Assembly (NCBI RefSeq): GCF_023746615.1
Contig: NZ_CP082275.1
Location: forward strand, 1,736,001 to 1,800,000
Direction: 5' to 3'
From: Grimontia kaedaensis
GTDB taxonomy: Bacteria > Pseudomonadota > Gammaproteobacteria > Enterobacterales > Vibrionaceae
DNA: 64,000 bases
In this document: positions 16,058-25,239 of the stretch, in pieces
Position numbering within the stretch: position 1 is the stretch's first letter
Layout: each line of letters begins with the position of its first letter
Made by a program: the position numbers and the translations under genes
The notes under the pieces: generated by a model
Told to the model about the DNA's origin: nothing
The model's input: only the letters and a program-made list of their open reading frames with translations
The model's database searches: none

Positions 16058-17140
16058 ATGCGTAACAAAGTTGGATTGTGGATATACGAAAATGGTGGTG
16101 GTACTGATATTCAGCAGAAACTTATAAAAACTCTGAATGATAAAGATATTGACTGCATAACAGGTGTTGATCTGTCTATGGCATTTGCGAAAGAGGGAAC
16201 GGTTTACTGTAAAGGCTATGATCTGGCTAACTTGGATTTATTTTTTTCATACAACGCAGGTCAGCAAACGCCCTATCAAGTTTACCTCTATCAGACAATC
16301 GATAGCATGATGCCGATGATTAATAACTTCGCCGCATTTTCGTTGTCGGAAGATAAGTTTAGAACCGCCCATAAACTTAAGCTTGCGGGTATCCCTACCA
16401 CTGATTATATCGTTTGTAATCGAGACAACATTGACCAGATCAGCGACCAATTAAAACGATGGAATGGTAGGGCGATCTGTAAACCAGTTAATGGCTGGGG
16501 CGGTAATGGGATCATTAAAATCGAGCATGAGCGTGATTTACGTTTATTGAAGCCTTTCATTGAATCTCAGCCCAATATTCAATTTTACCTTGAGCGTATC
16601 ATAGAAAACGATTTTTCTGATTATCGAGTGGATATTGTCGATGGTAAATTTGTTGCTTGTTATGGAAGAAAAGCTGCACCAGGAAGCTGGAAAACGAATA
16701 TCTCTAGCGGTGGTAAAGTCATCCTAAGAGAGCCTATTCCTGAAGTCGTTCACCTGGCTCAAAGAGCTGCTTTTGTCACTGGTTTAGAGATTGCCGGTGT
16801 CGACATCATTTACGACATTGAATATCAGCAATACGTGGTGATTGAGGTGAATGGGATTCCTGCTTTCGCTACGCCGGAGCAAGAGGCGTTAGGCCTCAAA
16901 TTTAATAACACAAAAATCAACTATATTGCCGATCTGATTGAGTCGTCGATCAGGCCTGTTACGACCAACGCTCAGTCAGCCAGCGCAAGCTTAAACAGCG
17001 GAATGATTCACTTACCATCCCCAGAAGATGCGCAAGCTACATTGACTCATAAAGTTTCTATTCATCCTGCAGAAAGCAATAACTCAACAACAAACGCTGA
17101 CCATCCAACAAACGATAGCTTCGAGGAATTCGCACTATGA
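16058..17140 (+). CDS. RimK-like ATP-grasp ligase
   Basis: A 360-residue ATP-grasp enzyme. Such ligases activate a carboxylate as acyl-phosphate and join it to an amine. The core is visible: FSLSEDKFRTAHKLKLAGIPTTDYIV (preATP-grasp to A-domain), the ATP lysine segment AICKPVNGWGGNGIIKI, the adenine-binding FYLERII, DYRVDIVDG, and the Mg-binding VVIEVNGIPAF near residues 268-278. These follow the RimK/MptN pattern, so an amino acid is probably added to a peptide or protein. Residues after about 310 form a Ser/Thr/Asn-rich tail of unknown use. It is first of a coupled trio: its stop overlaps the start of the second ATP-grasp gene (ATGA). The product and substrate are unknown. Confidence 0.82.
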   Translation: MRNKVGLWIYENGGGTDIQQKLIKTLNDKDIDCITGVDLSMAFAKEGTVYCKGYDLANLDLFFSYNAGQQTPYQVYLYQTIDSMMPMINNFAAFSLSEDKFRTAHKLKLAGIPTTDYIVCNRDNIDQISDQLKRWNGRAICKPVNGWGGNGIIKIEHERDLRLLKPFIESQPNIQFYLERIIENDFSDYRVDIVDGKFVACYGRKAAPGSWKTNISSGGKVILREPIPEVVHLAQRAAFVTGLEIAGVDIIYDIEYQQYVVIEVNGIPAFATPEQEALGLKFNNTKINYIADLIESSIRPVTTNAQSASASLNSGMIHLPSPEDAQATLTHKVSIHPAESNNSTTNADHPTNDSFEEFAL

Positions 17141-18576
17141 GCGCAAAAGCAACATCACGCCCTAAGATTGGCTTACTTTATTTGGATTACGTACTGCGCT
17201 TTTTTGACCGTTCGAACTTTAAGGGGTGGCCAGATAAAATCGAACATGTTGTTTACCACTGGGGAAATGATAAGCAGCGTTTTATCAATGAGGTAAAACG
17301 CAAAAAGATACAAGTATTGATTGGTAATGTTCCCGCAACGGCCTACGAGACTTTCCGCGAAATCAGCCGAGAACTGCCCGACGTACAATTTGTTCCTTCG
17401 CTCGATAGCCAGTTTTGTAACAAATCCAAAGAGAACGTCACTCACTTTTGTCGTAAGCACGATTTGCCCGTACCCAACACAGAGGTTTTTTATGACGTTG
17501 CTCAGGCGCGCAAATACCTAAAAGCGACCGATTATCCCAAGATTGTCAAGCGATCTTATGGTCCGTCGAACTATGGCGGCTACTTTGTTCACAAAGTGGA
17601 TTCAGAGAAGGAAGCGCTGCAACTTTTTGCGGACAAGCGTTATTACCCAGCCTATATCCAAGACTTTGTGCCAATGAAGGCGGATATTCGCGTGATGCTT
17701 ATTGGTCACCAGCCAGTTTGCGCGTTCTGGCGTCGTCCACCAGAAGGTGAATGGCTAACCAATACGAGTCAAGGCGGCAGCATGGACTATCAAGCCGTTC
17801 CTCAAGAGGTATTGGATGTGGCAGTGAAAGCCTCTAAAGCGGCCAATGCGGAGTATTGGGCATGTGATATAGCAGTGAGTATGGACGACCAGTACACAAT
17901 ACTTGAGTGTGCTAGCGCTTTTGCTGCTTTCCCTTATATACGTGATTGGATAGGGCAATATCTGATGTGGCTTTTTGCGCCAGGCTCCTTTAGAAAGCCC
18001 CATTATGAGCACCGTAACTGGGAAGAGCTGGGGAAAATTGCGCCATCACTGCTGAGAACGATGCGCCATCTTAGTTTCGGAAAAGCAACTGAATCTACCG
18101 ATACGGGTGAGCTGGCACCGAACAGCGAGTTTTATCCATTGGTTCGCACTCATACTATGTTGGGTGAAGAATGGCCGAGTGAAATTTGGAATAAGCAGGG
18201 GTTATTGCCTCACCAATCTTTTTCTGTTGAGTCACACAAGCCACTGTGTGAACAGGACAGTGGTATTGAGAGTCTGGTTACGTTTGATATTGCAGTAGAT
18301 GCTGAACCCAATGACGGAGCAAATAGGGATTCGAACCACGAATCATTATCAGAGGAGCAACTCTTGGCTTTCCTCATGAGTGTCAAAGGCATTGGTAAAA
18401 GATTGGCTAGCACCATCATTGAGCAATTCGGGGTTCAGGAAACGATCTTTATGCTTAACCATGCCCCTCAACGCTTAACCGAAGTATCAGGGTTAAAGCA
18501 GAAAAAATGTGATGCGATATACCTGCAGTGGCAGTCGAGACGCATTGCAGAGCTTGCTGACATCGAGGCCGTGTGA
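17137..18576 (+). CDS. ATP-grasp ligase fused to a helix-hairpin-helix domain
   Basis: A 479-residue fusion. Residues 1-300 are ATP-grasp-like: KENVTHFCRKHDLPVPNTEVF, then YPKIVKRSYGPSNYGGYFVHKV (lysine and flexible loop), AYIQDFVPMKADIRVMLIG (hinge and the Arg motif), and YTILECASAFAAFPY where a Mg-binding E-x-N is usual but Asn is replaced by Ala or Ser. A linker follows, and residues about 405-475 form a tandem helix-hairpin-helix of the ERCC4/RuvA type (LLAFLMSVKGIGKRLASTIIEQFG, then LTEVSGLKQKKCDAIY), usually non-sequence-specific DNA binding. I know no characterised enzyme with this arrangement. The changed metal motif may mean altered catalysis. Start and stop both overlap the neighbouring genes. 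Confidence 0.75.
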   Translation: MSAKATSRPKIGLLYLDYVLRFFDRSNFKGWPDKIEHVVYHWGNDKQRFINEVKRKKIQVLIGNVPATAYETFREISRELPDVQFVPSLDSQFCNKSKENVTHFCRKHDLPVPNTEVFYDVAQARKYLKATDYPKIVKRSYGPSNYGGYFVHKVDSEKEALQLFADKRYYPAYIQDFVPMKADIRVMLIGHQPVCAFWRRPPEGEWLTNTSQGGSMDYQAVPQEVLDVAVKASKAANAEYWACDIAVSMDDQYTILECASAFAAFPYIRDWIGQYLMWLFAPGSFRKPHYEHRNWEELGKIAPSLLRTMRHLSFGKATESTDTGELAPNSEFYPLVRTHTMLGEEWPSEIWNKQGLLPHQSFSVESHKPLCEQDSGIESLVTFDIAVDAEPNDGANRDSNHESLSEEQLLAFLMSVKGIGKRLASTIIEQFGVQETIFMLNHAPQRLTEVSGLKQKKCDAIYLQWQSRRIAELADIEAV

Positions 18577-21236
18577 TGAAAAAGCAATACTTTTGCTATC
18601 GCCAGACCCAGGAATTTTTGGAGCAAGCTGCGGCATCACACCCGGAATTAATCCAGTTACAGAGTATTGGAGAAACCCACGAAGGCAGGCCTATATTGCT
18701 TGCCACTCTCTCCCAGAATGTGGCTTTTTCACATCTGAAGCCTGCACTGCTTTACACCGGGACAGTTCACGCAAGAGAGTGGATTGGTAACGAGCTTGCG
18801 GTGGCGTTTATCCAGTATGTTTTGGATAACTATCAAACCAATCCGGATGTGATAGATGCGTTGAGCCGCAATACGCTCTACATGGTGCCATGCTTAAACC
18901 CTGACGGTTTCGAGTACTCCCACAATCATTTCTCATTTTGGCGCAAAAACCGTCGAGATAATGGAGATGGTACATTCGGTGTCGATTTAAACCGTAACTT
19001 TGACGTGAACTTTCGGCAATCAGTGCAAACCAATTCGAATGTATATGGTGGGCCTAACGCGTTTTCAGAGCCAGAAACTCAAGCAATAAAAAGGTTTGTA
19101 GAGGCGCATAACAATATCCGAATTGCGCTCGATTACCACTCTCAAGGTAATGTCTTTTTCCCCGCGCACAAATTTAATCACGAGGCTGAAATAGAGGGTA
19201 CGGACCTCAATATATTGTGTGCAAATATGGCACAAGAAATTTTCAAAGTAACCAAAAGACGCTACGGTATTCACAGGGGTAAGCCGCCTGCCAACCTTAT
19301 TCATGGAAGTGGTAGAGAGTGGTATTACAGCCGAGGAATATTAGCGACAGTGGTAGAAGTTGGAAGCAGAAATATCCCGGACTACCTGATCAATATGACG
19401 CAGAGCGTTGATGAAAATATCCCAGCTCTGCTTTACGCATGGCGAAATGCGATTAACTATTCGCACTTAGCACCCTCCCGGCCTGAGCAATTCACGGTCA
19501 GACGTGTAGGATCTTCGTATGCGGAGTTACTTTGGCAGAGCACTGAGAACGAACATAACTGTTACTACCAGATCTTTCGTAGTGAGAGTCAGAAAGCGCC
19601 TTGTGGAAATGAAAACCTGATTGGTATTACGTCACAGACAGAGTTTACTGACAAACAACTTAAACCCGGTAAAAGCTATTACTACAACCTAAGAAAGGTC
19701 GACAAATTAAATAAAATTTCATCTCCCTTTGCACCTGAATTAAGGATCAAGACCGCGCTAGATAAGGCGGACTGCTCGTTCACCTTGTTTCCTACACCAG
19801 ATAAGGTTGGTTACGTCGGTGAGCAAACAAAAAATAACAGAGACCACTTTGGTAACAATTCTCTTTTTGTTGGAGTCAATAGCACCAAAGGCATCTGTTA
19901 TGGGGTGATTGATTACGATCTAAGCCGTTTACCAGAAGATGCAGACATCGCGGCGGCTGAATTCTCCCTGTATCCCATGAACCGAGTGGGAGCCAAAATT
20001 GAAAATTATGGCGAGTGGTCGGTTTCTATTCTTGATCCGGAAGCTGTAACTGATATCACCAGCTTTGAACAAATCCACCATGCACCAGTGATACAGACGT
20101 TAGGCGATACGATCGACTCCGACCGCCTGACTCAGGGAATTTGGAATAGCTGGAGCTTTAGTGGTGTTGAAAAGCGCCTTTTCGAGCAGTTGCTGACACG
20201 AGGACGATTGTTGTTGAGGATACAAGGCCCCTCACAACTCCCCATTGGTAACGATTCACAGATGATGCAGTTTGACATTGGATATGGCCGGTTTGGTGGC
20301 GGGATCCACTATCGACCCAGTTTGTATGTGATCTATCAAAGAAAGCCGTCAACGTTGCAATTAGCGGCTTCTCATTGTCATACATTTGAGTGCGATGGCA
20401 TCAACCATCAACGCTTAGCGACTGGTTATGATGCACTGGGTCAGCCAGAAATTGGGCAGATGGTCTTCAAACTACCGAAAATGGTTGATGAAAACGAATT
20501 TGTGGTCACTGAGGCCTCTGTCGTTTTAGAGGTTGAATCGAGTCAATCTGTCGAGAGCTCTATGCGCTTTTGTGTCGGCATCATAGATACCAATCCCGAT
20601 AACGACGTATTACCCGAAATGTTAGAGGAGTTGGAATATGTGGGTTACGAAGTGAGTTCGCAGGATCTCGCACGTCATCATACTCAGACGTTTCTGTTTG
20701 ACAGTTCAGCAAGGCAACTACTCGAAGAGATGTATTTTGACGAGCGCGAAATACGCTTAGTGATTATGCCCACTTCAGAATCCAATCCGATAGACAGTCG
20801 CGTGATTTGGAAAACAGCGCTCTCTGGTGAGTCGATGTCACCAAAACTCGTGCTTACTTACGTCGAACGCAGAAAAACCGCGCTGCCTGGGCCGACTGAT
20901 CTCACTGCACATGTTGAAGATGGTGTGGTCAAACTGTCATGGACCAACCCTAACGACCCTGCTTGGGTAGGGTGTTATGTGGTAAGAAACAGTTTTCATC
21001 CACCCAGAAACTTTTTTGATGGCGTAAAGCTCTATGCGGGTAAGGATAACTATACCTATGACCGCTTCGGTAACAGCAACAAAGCCAAGTACTACTCAGT
21101 ATTTTCCTATGACGACGTGCCTAACTATTCAACACCTACGACCTTGAGTTTCAGCAGTGATGAGGTGACAGAAGTCTTTTTTCAAGAGTTCGAGGCGCAA
21201 GATGAAGTGGAGCAGCGCTACCGTGACGGAGATTGA
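18576..21236 (+). CDS. M14 zinc carboxypeptidase with Fn3-like and beta-sandwich domains
   Basis: An 886-residue protein. Residues 1-300 are an M14 carboxypeptidase: the zinc ligands are in TVHAREWIGNE (H and E) and in ALDYHSQGNV (H), NPDGFEY and LNRNFD give substrate-binding Asn/Arg, and the catalytic Glu is in VVEVGSRN. A Fn3-like domain follows (RPEQFTVRRVGSSYAELLWQ), then DNRLRE/CBM-like beta domains, and a last Fn3 near 770-870. There is no signal peptide (MKKQYFCYRQTQEFLEQ), although this architecture is normally secreted. It overlaps the upstream HhH-ATP-grasp gene at TGATG, with GTG 18573 as a second possible start. It probably trims a C-terminal residue from a peptide or protein handled by the two ligases. 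Confidence 0.85.
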   Translation: MKKQYFCYRQTQEFLEQAAASHPELIQLQSIGETHEGRPILLATLSQNVAFSHLKPALLYTGTVHAREWIGNELAVAFIQYVLDNYQTNPDVIDALSRNTLYMVPCLNPDGFEYSHNHFSFWRKNRRDNGDGTFGVDLNRNFDVNFRQSVQTNSNVYGGPNAFSEPETQAIKRFVEAHNNIRIALDYHSQGNVFFPAHKFNHEAEIEGTDLNILCANMAQEIFKVTKRRYGIHRGKPPANLIHGSGREWYYSRGILATVVEVGSRNIPDYLINMTQSVDENIPALLYAWRNAINYSHLAPSRPEQFTVRRVGSSYAELLWQSTENEHNCYYQIFRSESQKAPCGNENLIGITSQTEFTDKQLKPGKSYYYNLRKVDKLNKISSPFAPELRIKTALDKADCSFTLFPTPDKVGYVGEQTKNNRDHFGNNSLFVGVNSTKGICYGVIDYDLSRLPEDADIAAAEFSLYPMNRVGAKIENYGEWSVSILDPEAVTDITSFEQIHHAPVIQTLGDTIDSDRLTQGIWNSWSFSGVEKRLFEQLLTRGRLLLRIQGPSQLPIGNDSQMMQFDIGYGRFGGGIHYRPSLYVIYQRKPSTLQLAASHCHTFECDGINHQRLATGYDALGQPEIGQMVFKLPKMVDENEFVVTEASVVLEVESSQSVESSMRFCVGIIDTNPDNDVLPEMLEELEYVGYEVSSQDLARHHTQTFLFDSSARQLLEEMYFDEREIRLVIMPTSESNPIDSRVIWKTALSGESMSPKLVLTYVERRKTALPGPTDLTAHVEDGVVKLSWTNPNDPAWVGCYVVRNSFHPPRNFFDGVKLYAGKDNYTYDRFGNSNKAKYYSVFSYDDVPNYSTPTTLSFSSDEVTEVFFQEFEAQDEVEQRYRDGD

Positions 21237-21313
21237 GTAAGCGGGCGACTAATCAATCACTGGTAGATGAAGCGTTTGGAATAGGATGCTTGGTACAGAG
21301 GCGGCTCAGCAGC

Positions 21314-21350
21314 AAAACCTCGACTTATCAAAGGTCGAGGTTTCTGTCTT
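21314..21350 (+). terminator. Terminator of the ATP-grasp/M14 operon
   Basis: Stem AAACCTCGAC / GTCGAGGTTT with an eight- or nine-base loop, followed by a T-rich stretch. It lies about 80 bp after the M14 stop. Confidence 0.8.
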
Positions 21351-21449
21351 TCAGAAACGATGTTAGCGCCACAACGCCAAAGTCGTCTCCCTCAGTAACT
21401 TAACTGGTAGTAAGCTAACTGGATGGCAGACATTATTGCCTTCAGACGA

Positions 21450-22817
21450 TTAATTCGTTGCTGGCTCCACCGCAGTAATATTCTGGGAAAGTGTTTTAAT
21501 CCACTTTCTATTTCTGATTCTTAGCATCACAGGGATCAGCTTGAGTGTTTCCTCCAGCAAGACTGCGGCATAAACATACTGCACGGGCAGCTCAAACCAA
21601 AACGTCAGTACCAGCATCAAAGGAATGGCTCCAAACCATTGCGCCACCATATCCAGATACATGGTGAACTTGGTGTCGCCGCCGCTTTTCAGGATGCCCG
21701 ACATAGACGTCATGGTCACTGAGCGAAGGAATATAGAAGCCAGAATGAAAGGGAAGAGCAGATACACAGCATCCAGCACTTCTGGCTCAATCCCATTGAA
21801 CAACCCAATGAGCAAATCACGCCCAATCCAAAGTAGGGCAACTATCGTTCCTCCTACCGCAACAGAAGCAATCAAACCCGCACGAACATAGTCATTGAGC
21901 TCTTCATGATTATTGGAACCAATCTTCTGACCGACCAACACACCAACAGCGGCAGCACAACCCCAGCTAAACGAACCCAGTAGTATTTCCAAAGGCGCGA
22001 GGATCGACATAGCCGCCAGAGCGGTGCCATCAATATTGCCGTAAATGGTGTGATAGGCCGTCATGCCGCCACTCCAGATGATTTCACCGCCAATAATCGG
22101 CAGTGCAATGTTTACGAAGGCTACATTCTTGGTTTTCTCCCTCGCCGCAACAAATGAAGATGCCGTAAAGCTAAGTATTCTCTCGAAGGCATGAACATAG
22201 AAAAACAGGATCAATGTGGAAGCTGTTCTGGCTACTAACGTTCCCCAAGCTGCGCCTTCAAGACCAAGTGCCGGGAAACCAAAGTGACCGAAAATCAGCA
22301 GGTAGTTGAGAGAAACATTAAGGACCAGCTCAAAGACAAAAAGATACAAAATCACTTTTGGCTTTTGAATCGCTCTCAGGCCAGCTCCCCAAATCGCTGA
22401 GAAACTCGTGACCAAAACACAGAGAATTGAGATTTCAATATAACTGCTGGCCATCGCTGCAATCGCACCATCATTTGTCATCAACCCGGCAATCTGATCT
22501 TTGAAAACAAGTGCAGCGCTGACTAACAGCATGGAAGCGATCACCGCGTGAATCATCCCGATATGAACAGTAACACTAAGACTTTTGTTATCTTTTGCTC
22601 CCCAATGCTGGGCACAAAAAATAGTAGTGGCACCAGCAATGCCGACAATCACGTTAGAGACAAACCACAGCACCCGCGAGCCAATACCAGCCGCCGCAAC
22701 GTTATCACCGCCCAATGCAGAGAGCATGAAGGTGTCGATAAAGCCGAGACTTGCAAACAACACACTGTGCAATGCAATGGGAACGGCAAGGAACAAGATA
22801 TCCTTATAGGGTTTCAT
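21450..22817 (-). CDS. MATE-family efflux transporter
   Basis: A 455-residue twelve-helix antiporter of the MATE fold, exporting organic cations or metabolites with Na+ or H+ influx. The two-fold repeat is visible: LHSVLFASLGFIDTFMLSALGG in the first half, and ILAPLEILLGSFSWGCAAAVGVLVGQKIGSNNHEEL in the second. The start ATG at 22817 has AAGGA five bases upstream; an ATG two codons earlier lies directly on that site. It differs clearly from the NorM-type MATE at 44369, so they are paralogues of different subfamilies. It is convergent with the M14 operon and may export its product, though only position suggests this. An imperfect palindrome lies upstream at 22876. Confidence 0.88.
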   Translation of the reverse strand: MKPYKDILFLAVPIALHSVLFASLGFIDTFMLSALGGDNVAAAGIGSRVLWFVSNVIVGIAGATTIFCAQHWGAKDNKSLSVTVHIGMIHAVIASMLLVSAALVFKDQIAGLMTNDGAIAAMASSYIEISILCVLVTSFSAIWGAGLRAIQKPKVILYLFVFELVLNVSLNYLLIFGHFGFPALGLEGAAWGTLVARTASTLILFFYVHAFERILSFTASSFVAAREKTKNVAFVNIALPIIGGEIIWSGGMTAYHTIYGNIDGTALAAMSILAPLEILLGSFSWGCAAAVGVLVGQKIGSNNHEELNDYVRAGLIASVAVGGTIVALLWIGRDLLIGLFNGIEPEVLDAVYLLFPFILASIFLRSVTMTSMSGILKSGGDTKFTMYLDMVAQWFGAIPLMLVLTFWFELPVQYVYAAVLLEETLKLIPVMLRIRNRKWIKTLSQNITAVEPATN

Positions 22818-22875
22818 AACCATCCTTGGTTTTTCTTATCTTTCAAGAGTGGCTATTTTCGCTGTAAATTCATAA

Positions 22876-22893
22876 TGATATTGATACATATCA
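22876..22893. promoter_or_regulatory. Operator-like inverted repeat upstream of MATE gene
   Basis: TGATAT-N6-ATATCA, six-base arms, about 60 bp upstream of the MATE start. A TetR- or MarR-type repressor site would have this shape. No such regulator is intact next to it. Confidence 0.35.
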
Positions 22894-23055
22894 GTCAACA
22901 TGATGTAGATATCGGTCGATTTGGGGAAGGTAGATGCTATGTAACCATTTAAGTGCTCATATTGAGATTGTCGAGAGAAGAAACTATGTTTCTCAGCTAA
23001 TTTTGGAAACAGCTGAACAATGGCAGAAGAGAGCTAAACACCTTTTAGCATGTGT

Positions 23056-23355
23056 GATGAAGTGTATAAAACGCTGTGTGATGTTGAACCGGATAACTTT
23101 GAGGGCCGTGTTCTAGAAGAACAAAAATAAGACATCAAAATACTTAATCAAGGCCGAGTATCGAGTGAGGGTAGGTACCTTAGCGACAGTAGGAAGGGGA
23201 TTTTTGCGCTGCCTGTGGTTCGTGTGAAAACGCTCAAAGACGGAGAAATCCATTGGTTCGAAAATCCCCGACGATCAGAGGTGATACCCGCATTCGTTCA
23301 GCTTATTCGACTTTGGTGTGAGTCTATGTTTGAAAACAACAAATCGTTTCACTAA
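23056..23355 (+). pseudogene. Decayed coding remnant, unknown protein
   Basis: Frame 23053-23355 reads coherently (CDEVYKTLCDVEPDNFEGR, then after a stop at 23128-23130, ILNQGRVSSEGRYLSDSRKG followed by IFALPVVRVKTLKDGEIHWF and a C-terminal helix-like end). One in-frame TAA splits it and no full-length start exists upstream. It looks like the C-terminal half of an inactivated gene. I cannot name the family; a regulator is possible from the position beside an efflux gene. Confidence 0.4.
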
Positions 23356-23516
23356 AGACGACATCTCCTTTTCCTCGCCCAGCCAACTCATCATTTGTCC
23401 TCATAAACAGTCATGCACTAATCACTAATGCGGTGTTCATTTATTTAATCTTATTGTCTCATAATGCATACGAATGCCTAATATTTTTCTGATTTACCAT
23501 TCCAACTGACGAAATC
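23356..23516. other. AT-rich promoter region of the two-partner secretion locus
   Basis: About 160 bp with no coding frame, ahead of the TpsB gene. It is AT-rich near 23430-23490 and should hold the promoter for the 11-kb operon. No operator is recognised. Confidence 0.4.
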
Positions 23517-25226
23517 TTGGTCAATCCTGAAGAAAGTTTGAGCTTGGAAGAGGTAGGTTTGGATTTGAAATGGAACGTCGCATTTTTTTTAGGGTTGGTC
23601 ATTTCCCCTTCACTGTCTGCCGAGAACTTGCCTGTGTCGCCATCGACGCAGGCAGAAATTGATCAACAGCAGGAAGCGCGTCTTAAAGCGCTTGATGACG
23701 CGCGCCAGTCTCTGGAGAGACTTGTCCCTTTGCCTTCTGAAGTCTCCTCCGCGCCTGTAGATGAAGCTAACTGCTTTGAGGTATCTCAGATCCGCGTGGT
23801 TGGCAACAGCGTGCTCTCCACAACAGAAATCACCCAACTTGTCTCGCCGTTTGAGGGGCAGTGTCTGGGGGCGCAAAACATTAACCAAGTCCTGAAAGTA
23901 CTGACAAACGCCTATGTGTCGAAAGGGTATGTCACCACCCGTGCTGTGTTGGAACCACAGGATTTGGGCTCTGGTACGTTAACTGTCCGTGTGATTGAGG
24001 GCGAATTAGGCGGTGTGACCCTCAATGGCGAAGACTCTGATGCGTTTGCCATGGCGCTGCCTTCCTATGAAGGGAAGATCCTCAACCTTCGTGATATTGA
24101 ACAAGCGCTCGATCAAATTAATCGGCTTCCACGTAATGACGCCAAGATTGAGATGTTGCCGGGGGAAAACCTTGGTGAGACGGTGGTGGCGTTTACGACA
24201 GAAGATGCGGGATGGCTCCAAGCTGGGTTGAGCTTTGACAACGGCGGACAAAAAAGCACCGGTGATTCCCAGTTAAGACTCAATCTGACCGGTTCAAACC
24301 TTCTCGGTCTGTTAGGCCTTTGGCAAGTTTCCGCCAGCACGAGCAGCGAGTTTTCATCCCGCTTTGACTCACAGAGCCTTCGTGCCGCCTTGTCTGTACC
24401 GTATGGGTATTTCACTTTCGGGCAAAGTTATACCTATAGCGACTACAAAACGACTGTCGACAGCAACAATTTTTCATTTATCTCGACCGGGAATACCAGT
24501 AATTACACCAGTGATGTGAACTGGTTATTTCATCGTAACAATATCAGCAAATCATCATTGAATCTTGCTCTGAACTACACACGGGAAAAGAATTTTATTG
24601 ATGATGTTAAGTTGGTGTTGGGGAGCCGTAACCTGGCCAATGCCTCCTTGGCACTCTCTCATGCCAGCCGGCTTGGCAGTGGCTTTTTCACCGTATCGCC
24701 CCGTTACGTGCGTGGCGTAAAGCTGTTTAACAGTGAAACGGATGAAGGTAAGGCTACGGGTTCACCGAGTGCAGAGTTCAACAAAGGGGAACTCACGCTT
24801 CAGTACACCTTACCCCTAACAAATAGTTTGACCTTCTCTACAACAGGCTTTGGGCAGTGGGCGACCGACACGCTTTATGGCTCCCAGCGCCTGTCTATTG
24901 GCGGACTGTATTCAGTCCGTGGTTTTAAAGAGCAGTCTCTGTCCGGTGATGCGGGTTATTACTGGCGGAACGATTTGACTGCCCGCCTGACCGAAGTGCC
25001 TTTCTGGGGCTGGATCAGCACAGATATAGCGCTGGATACCGGCGCGATTCACCCCGACGCATCTGATCCCAATGAGCGCGGTCACCTGACGGGAACCAGC
25101 GTTGCCTTCTCTACCCGAAACACCGACTTAAATTCTTCATTCGGTGTCGGTTTTCCGCTCGATCACCCCAGTTGGATGACGGTCGATCACTACAGCCTTT
25201 ACTACCGTTTCAACGTCGTTTTCTGA
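23517..25226 (+). CDS. TpsB outer-membrane transporter (ShlB/FhaC/CdiB family)
   Basis: An outer-membrane beta-barrel that secretes the adjacent giant exoprotein. The signal peptide is LKWNVAFFLGLVISPSLSA. A plug-helix-like charged segment follows, then POTRA domains (CFEVSQIRVVGNSVLSTTEITQLV and the second near GVTLNG), and a C-terminal barrel with the conserved SVRGFKEQ motif in the loop-6 region. The last residue is Phe, as expected for BAM assembly. The start is uncertain: TTG 23517 gives 569 residues, but TTG 23565 begins right at the signal peptide after GGAAGAGGTAGG and may be the true start. It lies 13 bp before the TpsA gene, so they are cotranscribed. Confidence 0.9.
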   Translation: MVNPEESLSLEEVGLDLKWNVAFFLGLVISPSLSAENLPVSPSTQAEIDQQQEARLKALDDARQSLERLVPLPSEVSSAPVDEANCFEVSQIRVVGNSVLSTTEITQLVSPFEGQCLGAQNINQVLKVLTNAYVSKGYVTTRAVLEPQDLGSGTLTVRVIEGELGGVTLNGEDSDAFAMALPSYEGKILNLRDIEQALDQINRLPRNDAKIEMLPGENLGETVVAFTTEDAGWLQAGLSFDNGGQKSTGDSQLRLNLTGSNLLGLLGLWQVSASTSSEFSSRFDSQSLRAALSVPYGYFTFGQSYTYSDYKTTVDSNNFSFISTGNTSNYTSDVNWLFHRNNISKSSLNLALNYTREKNFIDDVKLVLGSRNLANASLALSHASRLGSGFFTVSPRYVRGVKLFNSETDEGKATGSPSAEFNKGELTLQYTLPLTNSLTFSTTGFGQWATDTLYGSQRLSIGGLYSVRGFKEQSLSGDAGYYWRNDLTARLTEVPFWGWISTDIALDTGAIHPDASDPNERGHLTGTSVAFSTRNTDLNSSFGVGFPLDHPSWMTVDHYSLYYRFNVVF

Positions 25227-25239
25227 GGAGCATTAAAGG

